Positions 37,641 through 47,185 of a DNA stretch of 64,000 nt are shown in pieces. Below the pieces are notes generated by a model that searched no databases, had not been told where the DNA came from, and saw nothing but the letters and a program-made list of their open reading frames with translations. How positions within the stretch are numbered: position 1 is the first letter of the stretch; each line of letters begins with the position of its first letter. This stretch comes from Polynucleobacter sp. MWH-UH24A. Its GTDB lineage: Bacteria; Pseudomonadota; Gammaproteobacteria; Burkholderiales; Burkholderiaceae. Position numbers and translations under genes: made by a program. The stretch is taken from NCBI RefSeq assembly GCF_018687475.1, contig NZ_CP061292.1, positions 372,001 through 436,000 of the forward strand. Direction: 5' to 3'.

Positions 37641-38375
37641 ATGTTAGCGCCACCATTTACCCCCTTCGAACAGCTGCAGCATTCCCTCCAAGACCGGGGT
37701 TATGCGGTTCTATCCCCCGATAGCCTGAGCCAATTGGTGAAGGTTCATCTTGGGGATTTGCAAAACCTCAAGAGCTATTGGAACAATCTACCTCGCGACC
37801 CGTATTTGAAAGATGGCGGACGGTATCGCTTTCGTCGCCATGGGAGCTATGTCATTAATCCAGGGCAGGTCGAGTTAGCTCCCCATCGTGCGCATTGGCA
37901 ATCGCTTGATTACAACGCTTTGCATGGTGGAATTGAGCGCTGGTTCGAGCCCCTGGAGCCCGCCCTACAAGCGAATCAGAATTGGCAGAAACTGATGTTG
38001 GGGATATCGTATTTATTTCCAGATTCACCAAGATGGTACGTCGAGGCCCATCCATTTCGGATTGATACTAGCGATGGGATTGGACGCCCCACACCCGAGG
38101 GAGCGCATCGCGATGGCGTTGATTATGTCGTAGTGATCTTGGTTGACCGAGTCGGCGTTAAGGGTGGAGAAACCCGGATTTTTGAAGCACAAGGCTCAAT
38201 TGGCTTGCGGTTTACCTTACAGGATTCTTGGACGGCTTTGGTTCTAAATGATGCAAAGATGATTCATGAGACCACGCCAATTCAGCCAATCGGATCCTAT
38301 GGCTATCGCGATACCCTGGTGGTCACCTTTCGGCGTAATGGTTTTCAAGAGCCACCACACCGGCAAGATCAATAA
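37641..38375 (+). CDS. 2OG-Fe(II) dioxygenase family protein
   Basis: A 244-residue protein of the 2OG-Fe_Oxy_2 type; relatives hydroxylate free amino acids such as isoleucine. The iron facial triad is visible: H156 and D158 in EGAHRDGVDYV and H209 in MIHETTP, with R223 (GYRDTLVVTF) as the 2-oxoglutarate anchor. KGGETRIF lies between them. It starts 7 bases after the TAXI protein and 11 bases before the MFS carrier, so the three probably form an operon. The substrate is unknown. Confidence 0.82.
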   Translation: MLAPPFTPFEQLQHSLQDRGYAVLSPDSLSQLVKVHLGDLQNLKSYWNNLPRDPYLKDGGRYRFRRHGSYVINPGQVELAPHRAHWQSLDYNALHGGIERWFEPLEPALQANQNWQKLMLGISYLFPDSPRWYVEAHPFRIDTSDGIGRPTPEGAHRDGVDYVVVILVDRVGVKGGETRIFEAQGSIGLRFTLQDSWTALVLNDAKMIHETTPIQPIGSYGYRDTLVVTFRRNGFQEPPHRQDQ

Positions 38376-38386
38376 ATTAGTTTGTC

Positions 38387-39607
38387 ATGAGCATTTTGAA
38401 GGGGAATACACCATGGATGTTGTTAGCCCAAGTTGGGGCTTTATTGGGCTTTGCGGCTTATGCCGTGACCCTGACAACTTTGCAACGCGAGTGGGGCCTA
38501 TCTAATTTTGAATCCGGTCTAATCGCCAGTGCATTTTTTGTGGGATATATCGCCGTAGTACCATTTGCCACGGCTCTAACCGATCAGATGGATGCAAGGC
38601 GCATTTACATGATTGGAAGTTTTTTCGCAATCACAGGTCAATTGGGGATGGGCTTTGTAGCAAGTGGCTTTATTAGCGCTTGCGCTTGCATGATGGTAAG
38701 CGGTGCAGGGTTGGCGGCCACCTACATGCCGGGGCTCAAAATCCTATCCGATAGACTCATCCAGGGCGAAATCACCCGGCACATTTCGTTTTACACAGCA
38801 TTCTTTGGAGTGGGTACAGGACTCTCTTACGTCATCTCGGGTTGGGTATTGAGTATGGGTGACTGGCACAGTGTGTACCGCTGGGTTGCCTTAGGCCCAA
38901 CCACTTCCTTACTCATCGTACTTGCATTCATTCGGCCGACACGCCATTCTCACTGGCAAGAAAAAATTACCATCGATTGGCGCAATATTTTTCCGATTCG
39001 TAAGTGGCAACAGGTTTTGCAAAATCGTAATGCCTCGGGATACATTCTTGGATACACCGTTCATTCGCTTGAACTCTTTGCCTCTCGTAGTTGGTTGGTA
39101 GCTTTTTTTATTCTTAGCACTCAGCTCTCAGGCGAGCAATTTATTTTGGCAGCAACCACACTTGCTGGAGTGATCAATTTCTTTGGGGTACCTGCTTCAA
39201 TTTTAGGCAACGAGCTTGCCTTAAAAGTGGGCCGTCAGAAATGGGTTTGTATTGTGATGATCACGAGCGCTATTTTTGGAGTTACTCTCGCATACTCAAT
39301 GGGGCATGCGAGCTGGCTTATTTTGACGCTTGCGATTGGCCATGCCATTTTCATCATGGCGGATTCGGCTACGCTGACCGCAGGGCTGGTGACGAGCGCC
39401 GATGAGAAGCTCAAAGGGGCTGCAATGGGCTTGCATTCGCTCATGGGTTTTGGCGGGGGATTATTAGGCCCAGCAATCTTTGGCTTTGTCCTTGATCTTA
39501 CTGGATCACAATTGGATCGAGTCTCTTGGATCTGGGCCTATGCCTCAATCGTAGTTTGGGGACTGCTATTTGTAATCTATGAGCGTCGCAAGGGCTGGGT
39601 TCATTAA
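38387..39607 (+). CDS. MFS transporter
   Basis: A major facilitator carrier of 406 residues with 12 predicted spans. The loop DQMDARRIYMIG after span 2 corresponds to the family's motif A region. The first spans have ALLGFAAYAVTLTTLQREWGLSN. The substrate is unknown; because it follows a 2OG dioxygenase it may move that enzyme's substrate or product. Its last 4 bases overlap the end of the convergent SulP gene. Confidence 0.85.
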   Translation: MSILKGNTPWMLLAQVGALLGFAAYAVTLTTLQREWGLSNFESGLIASAFFVGYIAVVPFATALTDQMDARRIYMIGSFFAITGQLGMGFVASGFISACACMMVSGAGLAATYMPGLKILSDRLIQGEITRHISFYTAFFGVGTGLSYVISGWVLSMGDWHSVYRWVALGPTTSLLIVLAFIRPTRHSHWQEKITIDWRNIFPIRKWQQVLQNRNASGYILGYTVHSLELFASRSWLVAFFILSTQLSGEQFILAATTLAGVINFFGVPASILGNELALKVGRQKWVCIVMITSAIFGVTLAYSMGHASWLILTLAIGHAIFIMADSATLTAGLVTSADEKLKGAAMGLHSLMGFGGGLLGPAIFGFVLDLTGSQLDRVSWIWAYASIVVWGLLFVIYERRKGWVH

Positions 39608-41247
39608 GGCTTTAAAAAAGCATTCCTGACTTTTTGTAGTCCAGTGGCTAGATCATGGCAGAAAAATTCCGCACTCATCTTGTCATAGAGGCCTGAGCGC
39701 AGGGCAATATCATGGGTCTGATGATTTAAGCCGCAGATATAGACTGTCACACCCCGAGTTTGGCAATGGTGCATAAACTCCATCAAGCTATCCATCCCAG
39801 TGGCATCGATATAAATCACATTCTTAAAATCCAATACCACTGCACATTGGGGAAGCCGTTGCTCGATTTTTTCAAGTAATTGAACAGCCCCAAAAAAGAG
39901 GGCACCATAAATGCGGTACGCTGCCACTTTATCTTCTTGGCCCTCAAGAAATGGAAAGTCTGCGACGGGGGCTGTTTCAATGCGCGAGAGACTGGAAATG
40001 CGATACACAAAGGTTACAAACGCCAAGATTAATCCAACTTGCACAGCAACAGTCAAATCCACCGTAACAGTCAGTAAAAATACACTGATCATAGTAATTC
40101 GATAGGGCAGACGAAATTGCTTGAAATCGATAAATTGTTTCCAATCACCCATATTCCAAGCAATAAAAATGAGGATGGCAGCCAAGCATGCCAAGGGAAT
40201 ATCTTTTGCTAGAGGTGCAGCAATCACGATAATGAGTAGTAGGGTAATCGAATGAACAATCGCAGAGATTGGTGTTCTGGCTCCAGATTCAATGTTGGTA
40301 ACAGTGCGGGCAATGGTGCCAGTGACCGGCATACCACCAAATAATGGCATCACGAAGTTAGCAACTCCCTGGCCCATGAGTTCTTGATTGGGGCGATGAC
40401 GCTCATGCGTTAAGCCATCGGCAATCCGAGCGCACAGAAGAGATTCAATGGCACCCAATAGTGCCAGGGTCATCGCTGGTGCAATCACCAATTGGGCACT
40501 CTCCCAAGTGATGCCTTGCCATTGGGGGCTTGGAAGACCAGCAGGAATACCACCAAACCGAGTACCAATTGTTTCTACTGGTAATGAAAAGATACTCGTT
40601 ACCAGAGTCGCTAATACTAGAACCCATATGGTCCCTGGAATCATCCCTAGCTTACCGATGCGCTTATGAAACAGTCGCCAAAGAATCAGAAAAATCAAGC
40701 TTGATATTGATAGGACTAGCGTCGCTGGACTCCAGCTACTAGCACGATCAATTAGTGTTTGGACCATGCTAAAAAATTGCGATGGTAGTTGCGGGATTTG
40801 CAGTCCAAAGAAATCCTTAATTTGCGACAGAATAATCAGGACGGCAATACCATTGGTAAAGCCAACAATTACCGCTATTGGAATAAAGCGAACTAAGGTT
40901 CCTAAACGAAATAGCCCCATCAGAAATAAAAAAACTCCAGAGAGGGTGGTTGCTAGTAGAAGGTTGGCAACACCATACCGATCGACAATGGCATAAACAA
41001 TCACAATAAATGCACCAGCTGGCCCAGCAATTTGTACCTTAGTTCCTCCTAGAAGGGCAACAATTAATCCTCCGATAATGGCGGCAAAGATGCCGGCCTC
41101 GGGTTTTAAACCACTGGCAATCGCAAATGCCATTGCCAATGGCAGGGCAATGACTCCAACGGTAATACCCGCTAGTACATCGCTAGAGAACTGTTGACGT
41201 GAATACCCTGTAAATGAATCAAGGATGGCTGGTCGAAAAAAAGCCAT
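39604..41247 (-). CDS. SulP-family inorganic anion transporter with STAS domain
   Basis: A 547-residue carrier. The membrane part (about residues 1-410) starts GYSRQQFSSDVLAGITVGVIALPLAMAFAIASG, with the SulP proline and DGLTHERHRPNQELMGQGVANF before span 9. The C-terminal STAS domain (about 440-547) has VVLDFKNVIYIDATGMDSL. The substrate could be sulfate, bicarbonate or a dicarboxylate. It begins 7 bases after the DUF2177 gene on the same strand. Confidence 0.9.
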   Translation of the reverse strand: MAFFRPAILDSFTGYSRQQFSSDVLAGITVGVIALPLAMAFAIASGLKPEAGIFAAIIGGLIVALLGGTKVQIAGPAGAFIVIVYAIVDRYGVANLLLATTLSGVFLFLMGLFRLGTLVRFIPIAVIVGFTNGIAVLIILSQIKDFFGLQIPQLPSQFFSMVQTLIDRASSWSPATLVLSISSLIFLILWRLFHKRIGKLGMIPGTIWVLVLATLVTSIFSLPVETIGTRFGGIPAGLPSPQWQGITWESAQLVIAPAMTLALLGAIESLLCARIADGLTHERHRPNQELMGQGVANFVMPLFGGMPVTGTIARTVTNIESGARTPISAIVHSITLLLIIVIAAPLAKDIPLACLAAILIFIAWNMGDWKQFIDFKQFRLPYRITMISVFLLTVTVDLTVAVQVGLILAFVTFVYRISSLSRIETAPVADFPFLEGQEDKVAAYRIYGALFFGAVQLLEKIEQRLPQCAVVLDFKNVIYIDATGMDSLMEFMHHCQTRGVTVYICGLNHQTHDIALRSGLYDKMSAEFFCHDLATGLQKVRNAFLKP

Positions 41248-41254
41248 TATGACT

Positions 41255-41671
41255 TTAGGTTTTAAACCAATCCCCTAACCGCTGGGTAATTCCATAGGCT
41301 AGTACCGAACATATCGCCGTTAGAAAGGTGCCCCAAGCGATATCGATGAGTGCGAGCTTACTTGGAAAATCCCGAATTACCGCTAGATTAGTGAGGTTGT
41401 ACGTCATATAACAAAAGAGTCCAAAAAGCGCACCATAAATGAGTGCATCAAGCCACACTTGCTTTTGCAGAGCTGGATAGATGACAAAGATAAACGCCCC
41501 AAGACCGTATAAAAGATAAAAGCCTAAAGCCGCAATCAGATTTGGATTAGGAGACATTAAGGAGCCCATTTCGTTGCGGTATAGACTCTTGGCAATACCT
41601 AATAACCAAATTAAATCAATTACTAAGAGGCAGAGCAGAAAAGCAAAGTAGGGGATTAAATACTTAAGCAT
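41255..41671 (-). CDS. DUF2177 family membrane protein
   Basis: A 138-residue protein with four spans, near residues 5-25, 48-66, 73-95 and 108-130. The DUF2177 pattern is visible: IDLIWLLGIAKSLYRNEMG, the middle GALFGLFCYMTYNLTNLA and LIDIAWGTFLTAICS. The function of the family is unknown. Its gene lies just upstream of the SulP carrier gene, likely in one transcript. Confidence 0.82.
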   Translation of the reverse strand: MLKYLIPYFAFLLCLLVIDLIWLLGIAKSLYRNEMGSLMSPNPNLIAALGFYLLYGLGAFIFVIYPALQKQVWLDALIYGALFGLFCYMTYNLTNLAVIRDFPSKLALIDIAWGTFLTAICSVLAYGITQRLGDWFKT

Positions 41672-41760
41672 TTTGGTCAGAACCAGTCGTGTAGACCGTT
41701 AATCAGACTTGACATAGTAATAACAGTATAAATCGTTCAACCATCCAATCGGGGGCTGCA

Positions 41761-41892
41761 ATGTTCAAGAATTTAGTCGAACCCGTTGATGGCGACGATG
41801 TCAGTCTAAGTAAGGGTAAATGGCGCAAAAGTTACTTTGGTTTATGTATCCGATCTATGACGACCGTGCATAACAAACCAGCTCGGTTCTAG
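41761..41892 (+). CDS. Possible small protein of 43 residues, unknown
   Basis: An open frame from ATG 41761 to TAG 41892 in the 235-base gap between the DUF2177 and ccmI genes. The product is basic and contains GKWRKSYFGLCIRS. A G-run (GGGGG) lies about 6 bases before the ATG and could serve as a ribosome site. TTGACA at 41709 and TATAAA at 41727 are only 12 bp apart, too close for a normal promoter. No family was recognised, and it may be a chance frame. Confidence 0.3.
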   Translation: MFKNLVEPVDGDDVSLSKGKWRKSYFGLCIRSMTTVHNKPARF

Positions 41893-41906
41893 TTTTCGGC
41901 TAAAGC

Positions 41907-42773
41907 TTACTTTTTTCGTTGATTTGACTCAGCGCGGGCCGCGGCGATATTTTCATCCATACCGCGTGCAAACTCACTATCAGCAGGAACTAAGCCTTTC
42001 GCCTTGGACCAATATTCTTCCGCTTTTTTATAATCACCCGTTTCAAAGGAGGCAGTGCCCGCAAGGGCAAGCCCTTTAAGATTATTGGGATCGATCTGTA
42101 GAGCTTTTTGCACAAGGCGTATTGGCTCTCCCTTAATACTTTTATTCTCAAACGCCAAGAGATCAGCGTAGTCAACTAAGAGAGGGGCATTGTTAGGGTT
42201 GAGTGCCAAAGCTTTTTTATAAGCAGCTAGTGCCTCGGGCATACGTTGTAAGGCAGCATAAGAGCGCCCTAGCATTTGCCAGCCCTCGGCATTATTGGGG
42301 TCCTTTTCAAGTCGCTGGGCTAAGCGCTCGACCATTCCCTCAATATCCTGTTGCGTCAGCTGCGGTTGACCTTGATTAGCCTCAGGTAAGTACAACGCTA
42401 ATGGAGACCCCACAAAAAGGTATAAAACAATCGCCCCAATCGGTAAGGTGCTAGCAATAAAAATGGTCGACCATCTTTTATTGCGTTGATGTTGCTCACC
42501 ATTTAGAACGAGTTGATCTGCGGCGATCGCCCGCTCTTCTTGAAGTAAGCGTTTTTCAATATCAAGCCTTGACTCTTGCAGCTGTTCTTGAGAAATCCGG
42601 CCTTCTTGGCAGTCGAGTTCAAACTGACGCAACTGATTGCGAAGAATAGCGATATTTTCATCCTGTTCTAGACTAATTTTTTCTGGATTTATCTTATTTT
42701 TTCGAAACGGAATAACGATAAGCAGTACCGCAACCACGGTCATCAATACTGCAATCAGGATGAAAAGAGTCAT
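41907..42773 (-). CDS. ccmI: Cytochrome c biogenesis protein CcmI (TPR)
   Basis: A 288-residue protein, the apocytochrome chaperone of System I. Two hydrophobic spans (about residues 3-20 and 108-126) enclose a cytoplasmic coiled-coil loop. The periplasmic part has TPR units: NAEGWQMLGRSYAALQRMPEALAAYKKALALNPNNAPLLVDYADL and a later IDPNNLKGLALAG repeat. It is the last gene of the ccm operon; its ATG overlaps the last base of ccmH. Confidence 0.88.
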   Translation of the reverse strand: MTLFILIAVLMTVVAVLLIVIPFRKNKINPEKISLEQDENIAILRNQLRQFELDCQEGRISQEQLQESRLDIEKRLLQEERAIAADQLVLNGEQHQRNKRWSTIFIASTLPIGAIVLYLFVGSPLALYLPEANQGQPQLTQQDIEGMVERLAQRLEKDPNNAEGWQMLGRSYAALQRMPEALAAYKKALALNPNNAPLLVDYADLLAFENKSIKGEPIRLVQKALQIDPNNLKGLALAGTASFETGDYKKAEEYWSKAKGLVPADSEFARGMDENIAAARAESNQRKK

Positions 42774-43258
42774 TACTGGTTTCCTAGTTTGCGATCCAGC
42801 AATTGTCTGGCGCGCTCAATTTCTTGGGCCGAAAATGTTTCTTTGGACAGTTCTTGTTTACGTTGCTTAATTTGACGAACCAATACGATGAGACCGAGTA
42901 GCATCAGCAAGAATGGACCAACCCAAAGCATCAAGGTGGCAGCATTAAAGGGTGGGTTATACAACACAAAGTCCCCATAACGCTCAGTCATATAGTTCAG
43001 AATCTCCTGCTTTGAGCGTCCTTCACTCAATTGCTGTCGAACCTGATTTTTGAGATCCACAGCGAGATCGGCATTGGAGTCCGCAATGGTCTGGTTTTGA
43101 CAAACTAAACAGCGTAATTCATTGGAAACTTCCAAAACTCTCTTCTCAAGCGCTGGATTGTCAGAGACTAAGGGGGCTGTATTGTTTTGTGCAAACGCCA
43201 CACCAGGAGTTACAAAACCAATCGTGAGTCCGGCTAAGAGAATAAAGAGATGCTTCAT
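42773..43258 (-). CDS. ccmH: Cytochrome c-type biogenesis thioreductase CcmH
   Basis: A 161-residue protein with a signal peptide (to about residue 24, VAFAQ). The conserved redox motif is LRCLVCQNQTIADSNADLAVDLK with C50 and C53. A C-terminal membrane span lies near residues 104-125. It reduces the CXXCH thiols of apocytochromes together with CcmG. It overlaps ccmG by 4 bases upstream and ccmI by one downstream. Confidence 0.93.
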   Translation of the reverse strand: MKHLFILLAGLTIGFVTPGVAFAQNNTAPLVSDNPALEKRVLEVSNELRCLVCQNQTIADSNADLAVDLKNQVRQQLSEGRSKQEILNYMTERYGDFVLYNPPFNAATLMLWVGPFLLMLLGLIVLVRQIKQRKQELSKETFSAQEIERARQLLDRKLGNQ

Positions 43259-43779
43259 GACTGTAGGCTAGCAATCAATGGAATAATTTTTTTCTCAATC
43301 GCCTCTTTGGTCAGTGGCCCGATGTGTTTTAGACGAATCACGCCAGCGCGATCAATCACAAAGGTCTCGGGAACACCATAGACCCCATAATCAATTCCGA
43401 CCTGTCCCTTCATATCCGATACCGAGAGGCGGTAAGGGTCGCCAAATTGCTTGAGCCAATTTTGGGCAGCATCGGGTTTATCTTTGTAATCAAGCCCAAT
43501 GAGTGGTGTACTGTGGGTTTTTGCAAAATCAACCAGCAAAGGATGCTCCTCTCGACAGGCTACACACCAAGAAGCCCAGACATTCAGAACCCAGACTTGC
43601 CCCTTCATTTGATCGGGAGAAAAACTCGACTCCTCTTTCCCAAGTATGGGTAAGTTAAACATCGGCGCAGGTTTACCAATAAATGGCGAGGGTACCTCAC
43701 GCGGTTTAAGTTGCAAACCGATTCCCAAAAAAATGAATAATCCCAAAAAGATCACGAAGGGAATGAGATAACGCCGCAT
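43255..43779 (-). CDS. ccmG: Thiol:disulfide interchange protein CcmG/DsbE
   Basis: A membrane-anchored thioredoxin-fold protein of 174 residues. The N-terminal span is about residues 5-22, and the active site is W71-C72-V-A-C75 (NVWASWCVACREEHP). GVYGVPETFVIDRAGVI carries the cis-Pro. The ATG at 43779 is preferred over 43833 because it lies directly after the ccmF stop and gives the normal N-terminus MRRYLIPF. It keeps the apocytochrome cysteines reduced. Confidence 0.92.
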   Translation of the reverse strand: MRRYLIPFVIFLGLFIFLGIGLQLKPREVPSPFIGKPAPMFNLPILGKEESSFSPDQMKGQVWVLNVWASWCVACREEHPLLVDFAKTHSTPLIGLDYKDKPDAAQNWLKQFGDPYRLSVSDMKGQVGIDYGVYGVPETFVIDRAGVIRLKHIGPLTKEAIEKKIIPLIASLQS

Positions 43780-43780
43780 C

Positions 43781-45718
43781 TTACGCTTCTTTCTTGCGAT
43801 AGCGACGATCAGTAATCGCCAAGAAGCCGCCAAGCGCCATTAAGAAACACCCGCCCCAGATCCAATCGATAAAGGGTTTGTGATAAATGCGAACACTCCA
43901 TTCGCGGTCATTAATTGGCTCGCCTAACGATACATACAAATCGCGTGTTAGACCAGAATCGATCGCAGCCTCAGTCATGGGCATTTGACTTGCGGTATAG
44001 ATGCGTTTTTCAGGAAATAGACTTGTGACTGGTTTGCCATTTTTTGTTACATCAAACTGCCCCTGCATTGCTGCATAGTTAGGACCGTTGATGGTTTTCA
44101 AGCTAACCATTTTGAAGTCGTAGCCACCAGACTGGGATACGCTACCAATCTGCATGCGCACATCTTGTTCAGTTTCAAATCCACGTACTGCAGTGACGCC
44201 GATGATAAATACAGCGACTCCAAAATGCGCTACGAGCATACCGTAGTAACCAGCCGGTTGAATACGGAGGTTTTGCCACCATGTCCTGCTGGGATTAATT
44301 CGAGCGCGATCGATTAATTGAGTTACTCCGGAGCTAATAATCCAAGCGGCGATTAAGAGCCCAAAGCCGATCATTGGGGTCCAAGATCGCAACACAAGCG
44401 GAGCAACAATCGCAGAAATCGCACTTGCGGCAAAGGCCCACTTCAGTTTGGTGGCGAGTTCAATGGGGGGTGATTGGCGCCAGCGCGCAATTGGTCCGAC
44501 TCCCATTAAAAATAAAGCAGGCGTCATGAGTGGCACAAATACTGCCTCAAAGTAAGGTTCGCCCACCGAGATCTTGCCAAGATTTAAGGCGTCTAGGATA
44601 AGTGGATAGAGGGTGCCCAACAATACTGCAGCTGCTGCAACCAGTAATAGAACATTGTTGACCAGCAGCATACCTTCGCGCGAGACGGTTTCAAAGTTCC
44701 CTCCGATATTGGCTTTTGGGGCTCTCCATGCAAATAGTAATAATGAGCCACCCACCACGAGTCCCAAAAATCCCAAAATAAATACACCCCGTTCAGGATC
44801 GGTGGCAAAAGCGTGAACCGAGGTGATCACGCCAGAGCGAACCAAGAAGGTTCCCAATAGAGAAAGTGAAAAGGCCAAAATCGCTAAAAGGGCAGTCCAC
44901 ATTTTGAAGCCACCACGTTTTTCAGTGACGGCAAGCGAGTGCATCAATGCAGTGCCGACCAGCCAGGGCATAAATGAGGCATTCTCAACAGGGTCCCAGA
45001 ACCACCAGCCACCCCAACCGAGTTCGTAGTAGGCCCAAGCACTTCCAAGGGCAATACCAATGGTTAAAAAACACCAAGCCGTAGTAACCCATGGACGCGA
45101 CCAACGCGCCCAAGCAGCATCGAGTCGTCCTGATAAAAGAGCGGCAATTGCAAATGCGAAAGCGACTGCTGAGCCGACATAGCCCATGTAAAGAAAAGGT
45201 GGATGAATAATCATCCCAGGGTCTTGTAAGAGCGGATTGAGGTCACGTCCCTCAGGCGCTGGCGGAAAGAGTCGATCAAAGGGGTTAGAGGTCAAAATTG
45301 TAAATAGCAAAACACCCACACTCAAAATACCCAAGACCGCCAGAATGCGCGCGATCATTTTGTCTGGAAGATGCTTAGAGAAAACAGCGACAGCTAAGGT
45401 CCATGCCGCCAGCATGAGAGCCCATAACAAAATCGAGCCTTCGTGACCGCCCCAGACAGCGCAGATGCGATAAATCAGGGGTAAATTGGAATTAGAGTTT
45501 TGTGCCACATACAGCACGCTGAAATCATTTTGAATGAAGTTGATTGTTAGGCAAATAAAAGCGATGATGACCCAAATAAAAAGAGCCCAAGAGGCAGGTC
45601 GGGCAATGCCAATTAGATGTGGACGATTGGTTTGTGCCCCCACCATTGGGAAGACGGATAGGATGAGCGCTGTAACCAGCGCTAAGATCATTGCGTATTG
45701 GCCAATTTCAGCAATCAT
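43781..45718 (-). CDS. ccmF: Haem lyase CcmF
   Basis: A 645-residue polytopic protein with about 15 spans, the main subunit of the haem ligation complex. The tryptophan-rich haem-handling WWD motif is [20 protein letters not shown] (near residue 230). Haem-coordinating histidines sit in [20 protein letters not shown] and [12 protein letters not shown] large periplasmic domain lies between the last two spans. It overlaps ccmE by 4 bases. Confidence 0.95.
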   Translation of the reverse strand: MIAEIGQYAMILALVTALILSVFPMVGAQTNRPHLIGIARPASWALFIWVIIAFICLTINFIQNDFSVLYVAQNSNSNLPLIYRICAVWGGHEGSILLWALMLAAWTLAVAVFSKHLPDKMIARILAVLGILSVGVLLFTILTSNPFDRLFPPAPEGRDLNPLLQDPGMIIHPPFLYMGYVGSAVAFAFAIAALLSGRLDAAWARWSRPWVTTAWCFLTIGIALGSAWAYYELGWGGWWFWDPVENASFMPWLVGTALMHSLAVTEKRGGFKMWTALLAILAFSLSLLGTFLVRSGVITSVHAFATDPERGVFILGFLGLVVGGSLLLFAWRAPKANIGGNFETVSREGMLLVNNVLLLVAAAAVLLGTLYPLILDALNLGKISVGEPYFEAVFVPLMTPALFLMGVGPIARWRQSPPIELATKLKWAFAASAISAIVAPLVLRSWTPMIGFGLLIAAWIISSGVTQLIDRARINPSRTWWQNLRIQPAGYYGMLVAHFGVAVFIIGVTAVRGFETEQDVRMQIGSVSQSGGYDFKMVSLKTINGPNYAAMQGQFDVTKNGKPVTSLFPEKRIYTASQMPMTEAAIDSGLTRDLYVSLGEPINDREWSVRIYHKPFIDWIWGGCFLMALGGFLAITDRRYRKKEA

Positions 45719-46188
45719 TTTTTACCCCCATACTCTTTCAGAGTAGGTGCGGCTTGGGGATCTTTTGATTTAGCTTTTTCAAGAGCCTCGGCGGCTTCAG
45801 GTGGCATGTAATTCTCGTCATGCTTGGCAAGGACTTGTTTGGCCTGAAAGACTCCTTTTTGATCAAGCTGTCCTTGGGCAACCACCCCTTTACCTTCTTT
45901 AAATAAATCAGGCAAAAGACCTTCGTACTGGACTGGGACATCGTGTGCGGTATCAGTAACAATGAAGTTCATCTTCAAACCACCAGGGTCTCGAACGATG
46001 CTGCCTTCTTTAACCAAACCACCAATTCGAAATAATTTGTTTTTCGGTGCTTCATTGGCATAGACCTGGGATGGACTGAAAAAGAACACTAAATTACTTT
46101 GGAAGGTCTGCAATACTAAATAGGCTGCAACACCTAATGAGGCTAGACCACCAGCGATCGCAAGACCGCGCTTTGTACGGGGTTTCAT
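45715..46188 (-). CDS. ccmE: Haem chaperone CcmE
   Basis: A 157-residue periplasmic haem carrier anchored by an N-terminal span (about 9-28). It has an OB-fold core, [23 protein letters not shown], and the haem-binding [14 protein letters not shown]123 is the residue expected to bind haem covalently, and Y127 is the conserved ligand. It follows ccmD by 15 bases and overlaps ccmF. Confidence 0.95.
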   Translation of the reverse strand: MKPRTKRGLAIAGGLASLGVAAYLVLQTFQSNLVFFFSPSQVYANEAPKNKLFRIGGLVKEGSIVRDPGGLKMNFIVTDTAHDVPVQYEGLLPDLFKEGKGVVAQGQLDQKGVFQAKQVLAKHDENYMPPEAAEALEKAKSKDPQAAPTLKEYGGKK

Positions 46189-46203
46189 AACCCCCTATTT
46201 TGC

Positions 46204-46383
46204 CTAATTTCTCTCGGACTCGCGAATTTCAGAAATTAGGGTTTTTTGAAGTGCCTTATTCCGACTTCGCAGCAGGGCTATCTCAATGACTAGTGCCAAA
46301 ATGGTGACCAGATAAGACCCCCAAACAAAGAGGGCATAGCCACCCATGTGAAGAAAGTCGGAGAAGCTCGACCAATAAAACAT
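46204..46383 (-). CDS. ccmD: Haem exporter accessory protein CcmD
   Basis: A 59-residue protein with one membrane span. It begins MFYWSSFSDFLHMGGYALFVWGSY, the CcmD pattern, then has a Leu/Ile-rich span and a charged tail (EIRESERN). CcmD helps release holo-CcmE from CcmABC. It begins within the ccmC stop (one-base overlap) and lies 15 bases before ccmE. Confidence 0.92.
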   Translation of the reverse strand: MFYWSSFSDFLHMGGYALFVWGSYLVTILALVIEIALLRSRNKALQKTLISEIRESERN

Positions 46384-47120
46384 TACAGAATCTCCTTAAC
46401 CCAGTCGGCATGGCGCTCACGTTCCAGAATCAGGTTTCGACACCGATACAAGGCAACCGCGATGGAATACATCCAAAAGGCAAAGACCATAATGAGCATG
46501 CCGGTTAACATTTGGGTGGCCATGGTCGGGGCTTTGGTCAGACTTACAGAAGCCCCTTGGTGGAGGGTATTCCACCATTTAACCGAGAAATAAATGATGG
46601 GAACGTTGATCACGCCCACAATCGCTAATAATGCTGCGCTTCGATCCGCTTTGCGAACATCCTCAATTGATGCGTGCAGTGACAAGAAACCAAAATACAG
46701 AAAAAGCAAGACGAGCTCAGAGGTGAGGCGAGCATCCCAGACCCACCAGGTACCCCAGGTTGGTTTTCCCCAAACGGCACCGGTCCACAAAGCAATGAAG
46801 GTCATGATGGCCCCAGTGGGGGCGAGAGAAAGCGCCAACATGCTCGCTAGCCGAGCATTGAAGATAAGGCCAATTGCTGCCCAAAATGCCATGACCAGAT
46901 AAATCAGCATCGACATCCAGGCTGCAGGAACATGAATAAAAATAATGCGGTATGAATCACCCTGTTGATGATCAGTGGGTGCAATACCTAAGCCAATCAC
47001 TAACCCAATGATGGTCAGGATCACACCGCTCACCACAAACCAGGGGATTAGTGATCCAGCAAGCCCATAAAAACGCTGCGGGGCTGCGTACTTAAACCAA
47101 TTTAGATTGAGTAATGACAA
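46383..47120 (-). CDS. ccmC: Haem exporter membrane protein CcmC
   Basis: A 245-residue protein with six spans that presents haem to CcmE. The WWD motif is WGTWWVWDARLTSELVLLFLYFG, and the flanking histidines lie in FIHVPAAWMSM and FLSLHASIEDV. A 65-base gap separates it from ccmB; the next gene ccmD overlaps its stop by one base. Confidence 0.94.
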   Translation of the reverse strand: MSLLNLNWFKYAAPQRFYGLAGSLIPWFVVSGVILTIIGLVIGLGIAPTDHQQGDSYRIIFIHVPAAWMSMLIYLVMAFWAAIGLIFNARLASMLALSLAPTGAIMTFIALWTGAVWGKPTWGTWWVWDARLTSELVLLFLYFGFLSLHASIEDVRKADRSAALLAIVGVINVPIIYFSVKWWNTLHQGASVSLTKAPTMATQMLTGMLIMVFAFWMYSIAVALYRCRNLILERERHADWVKEIL

Positions 47121-47185
47121 AGTAGTAAAACCTAACAGATTAATCAGTTGAAAAGTATTGTAAGTCGATTGAGTGCGATCGTCTT

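Noticed and set aside
41709..41732. TTGACA and TATAAA as a promoter for the 43-residue frame
   Set aside because: The spacing is only 12 bp, outside the workable range for sigma-70.
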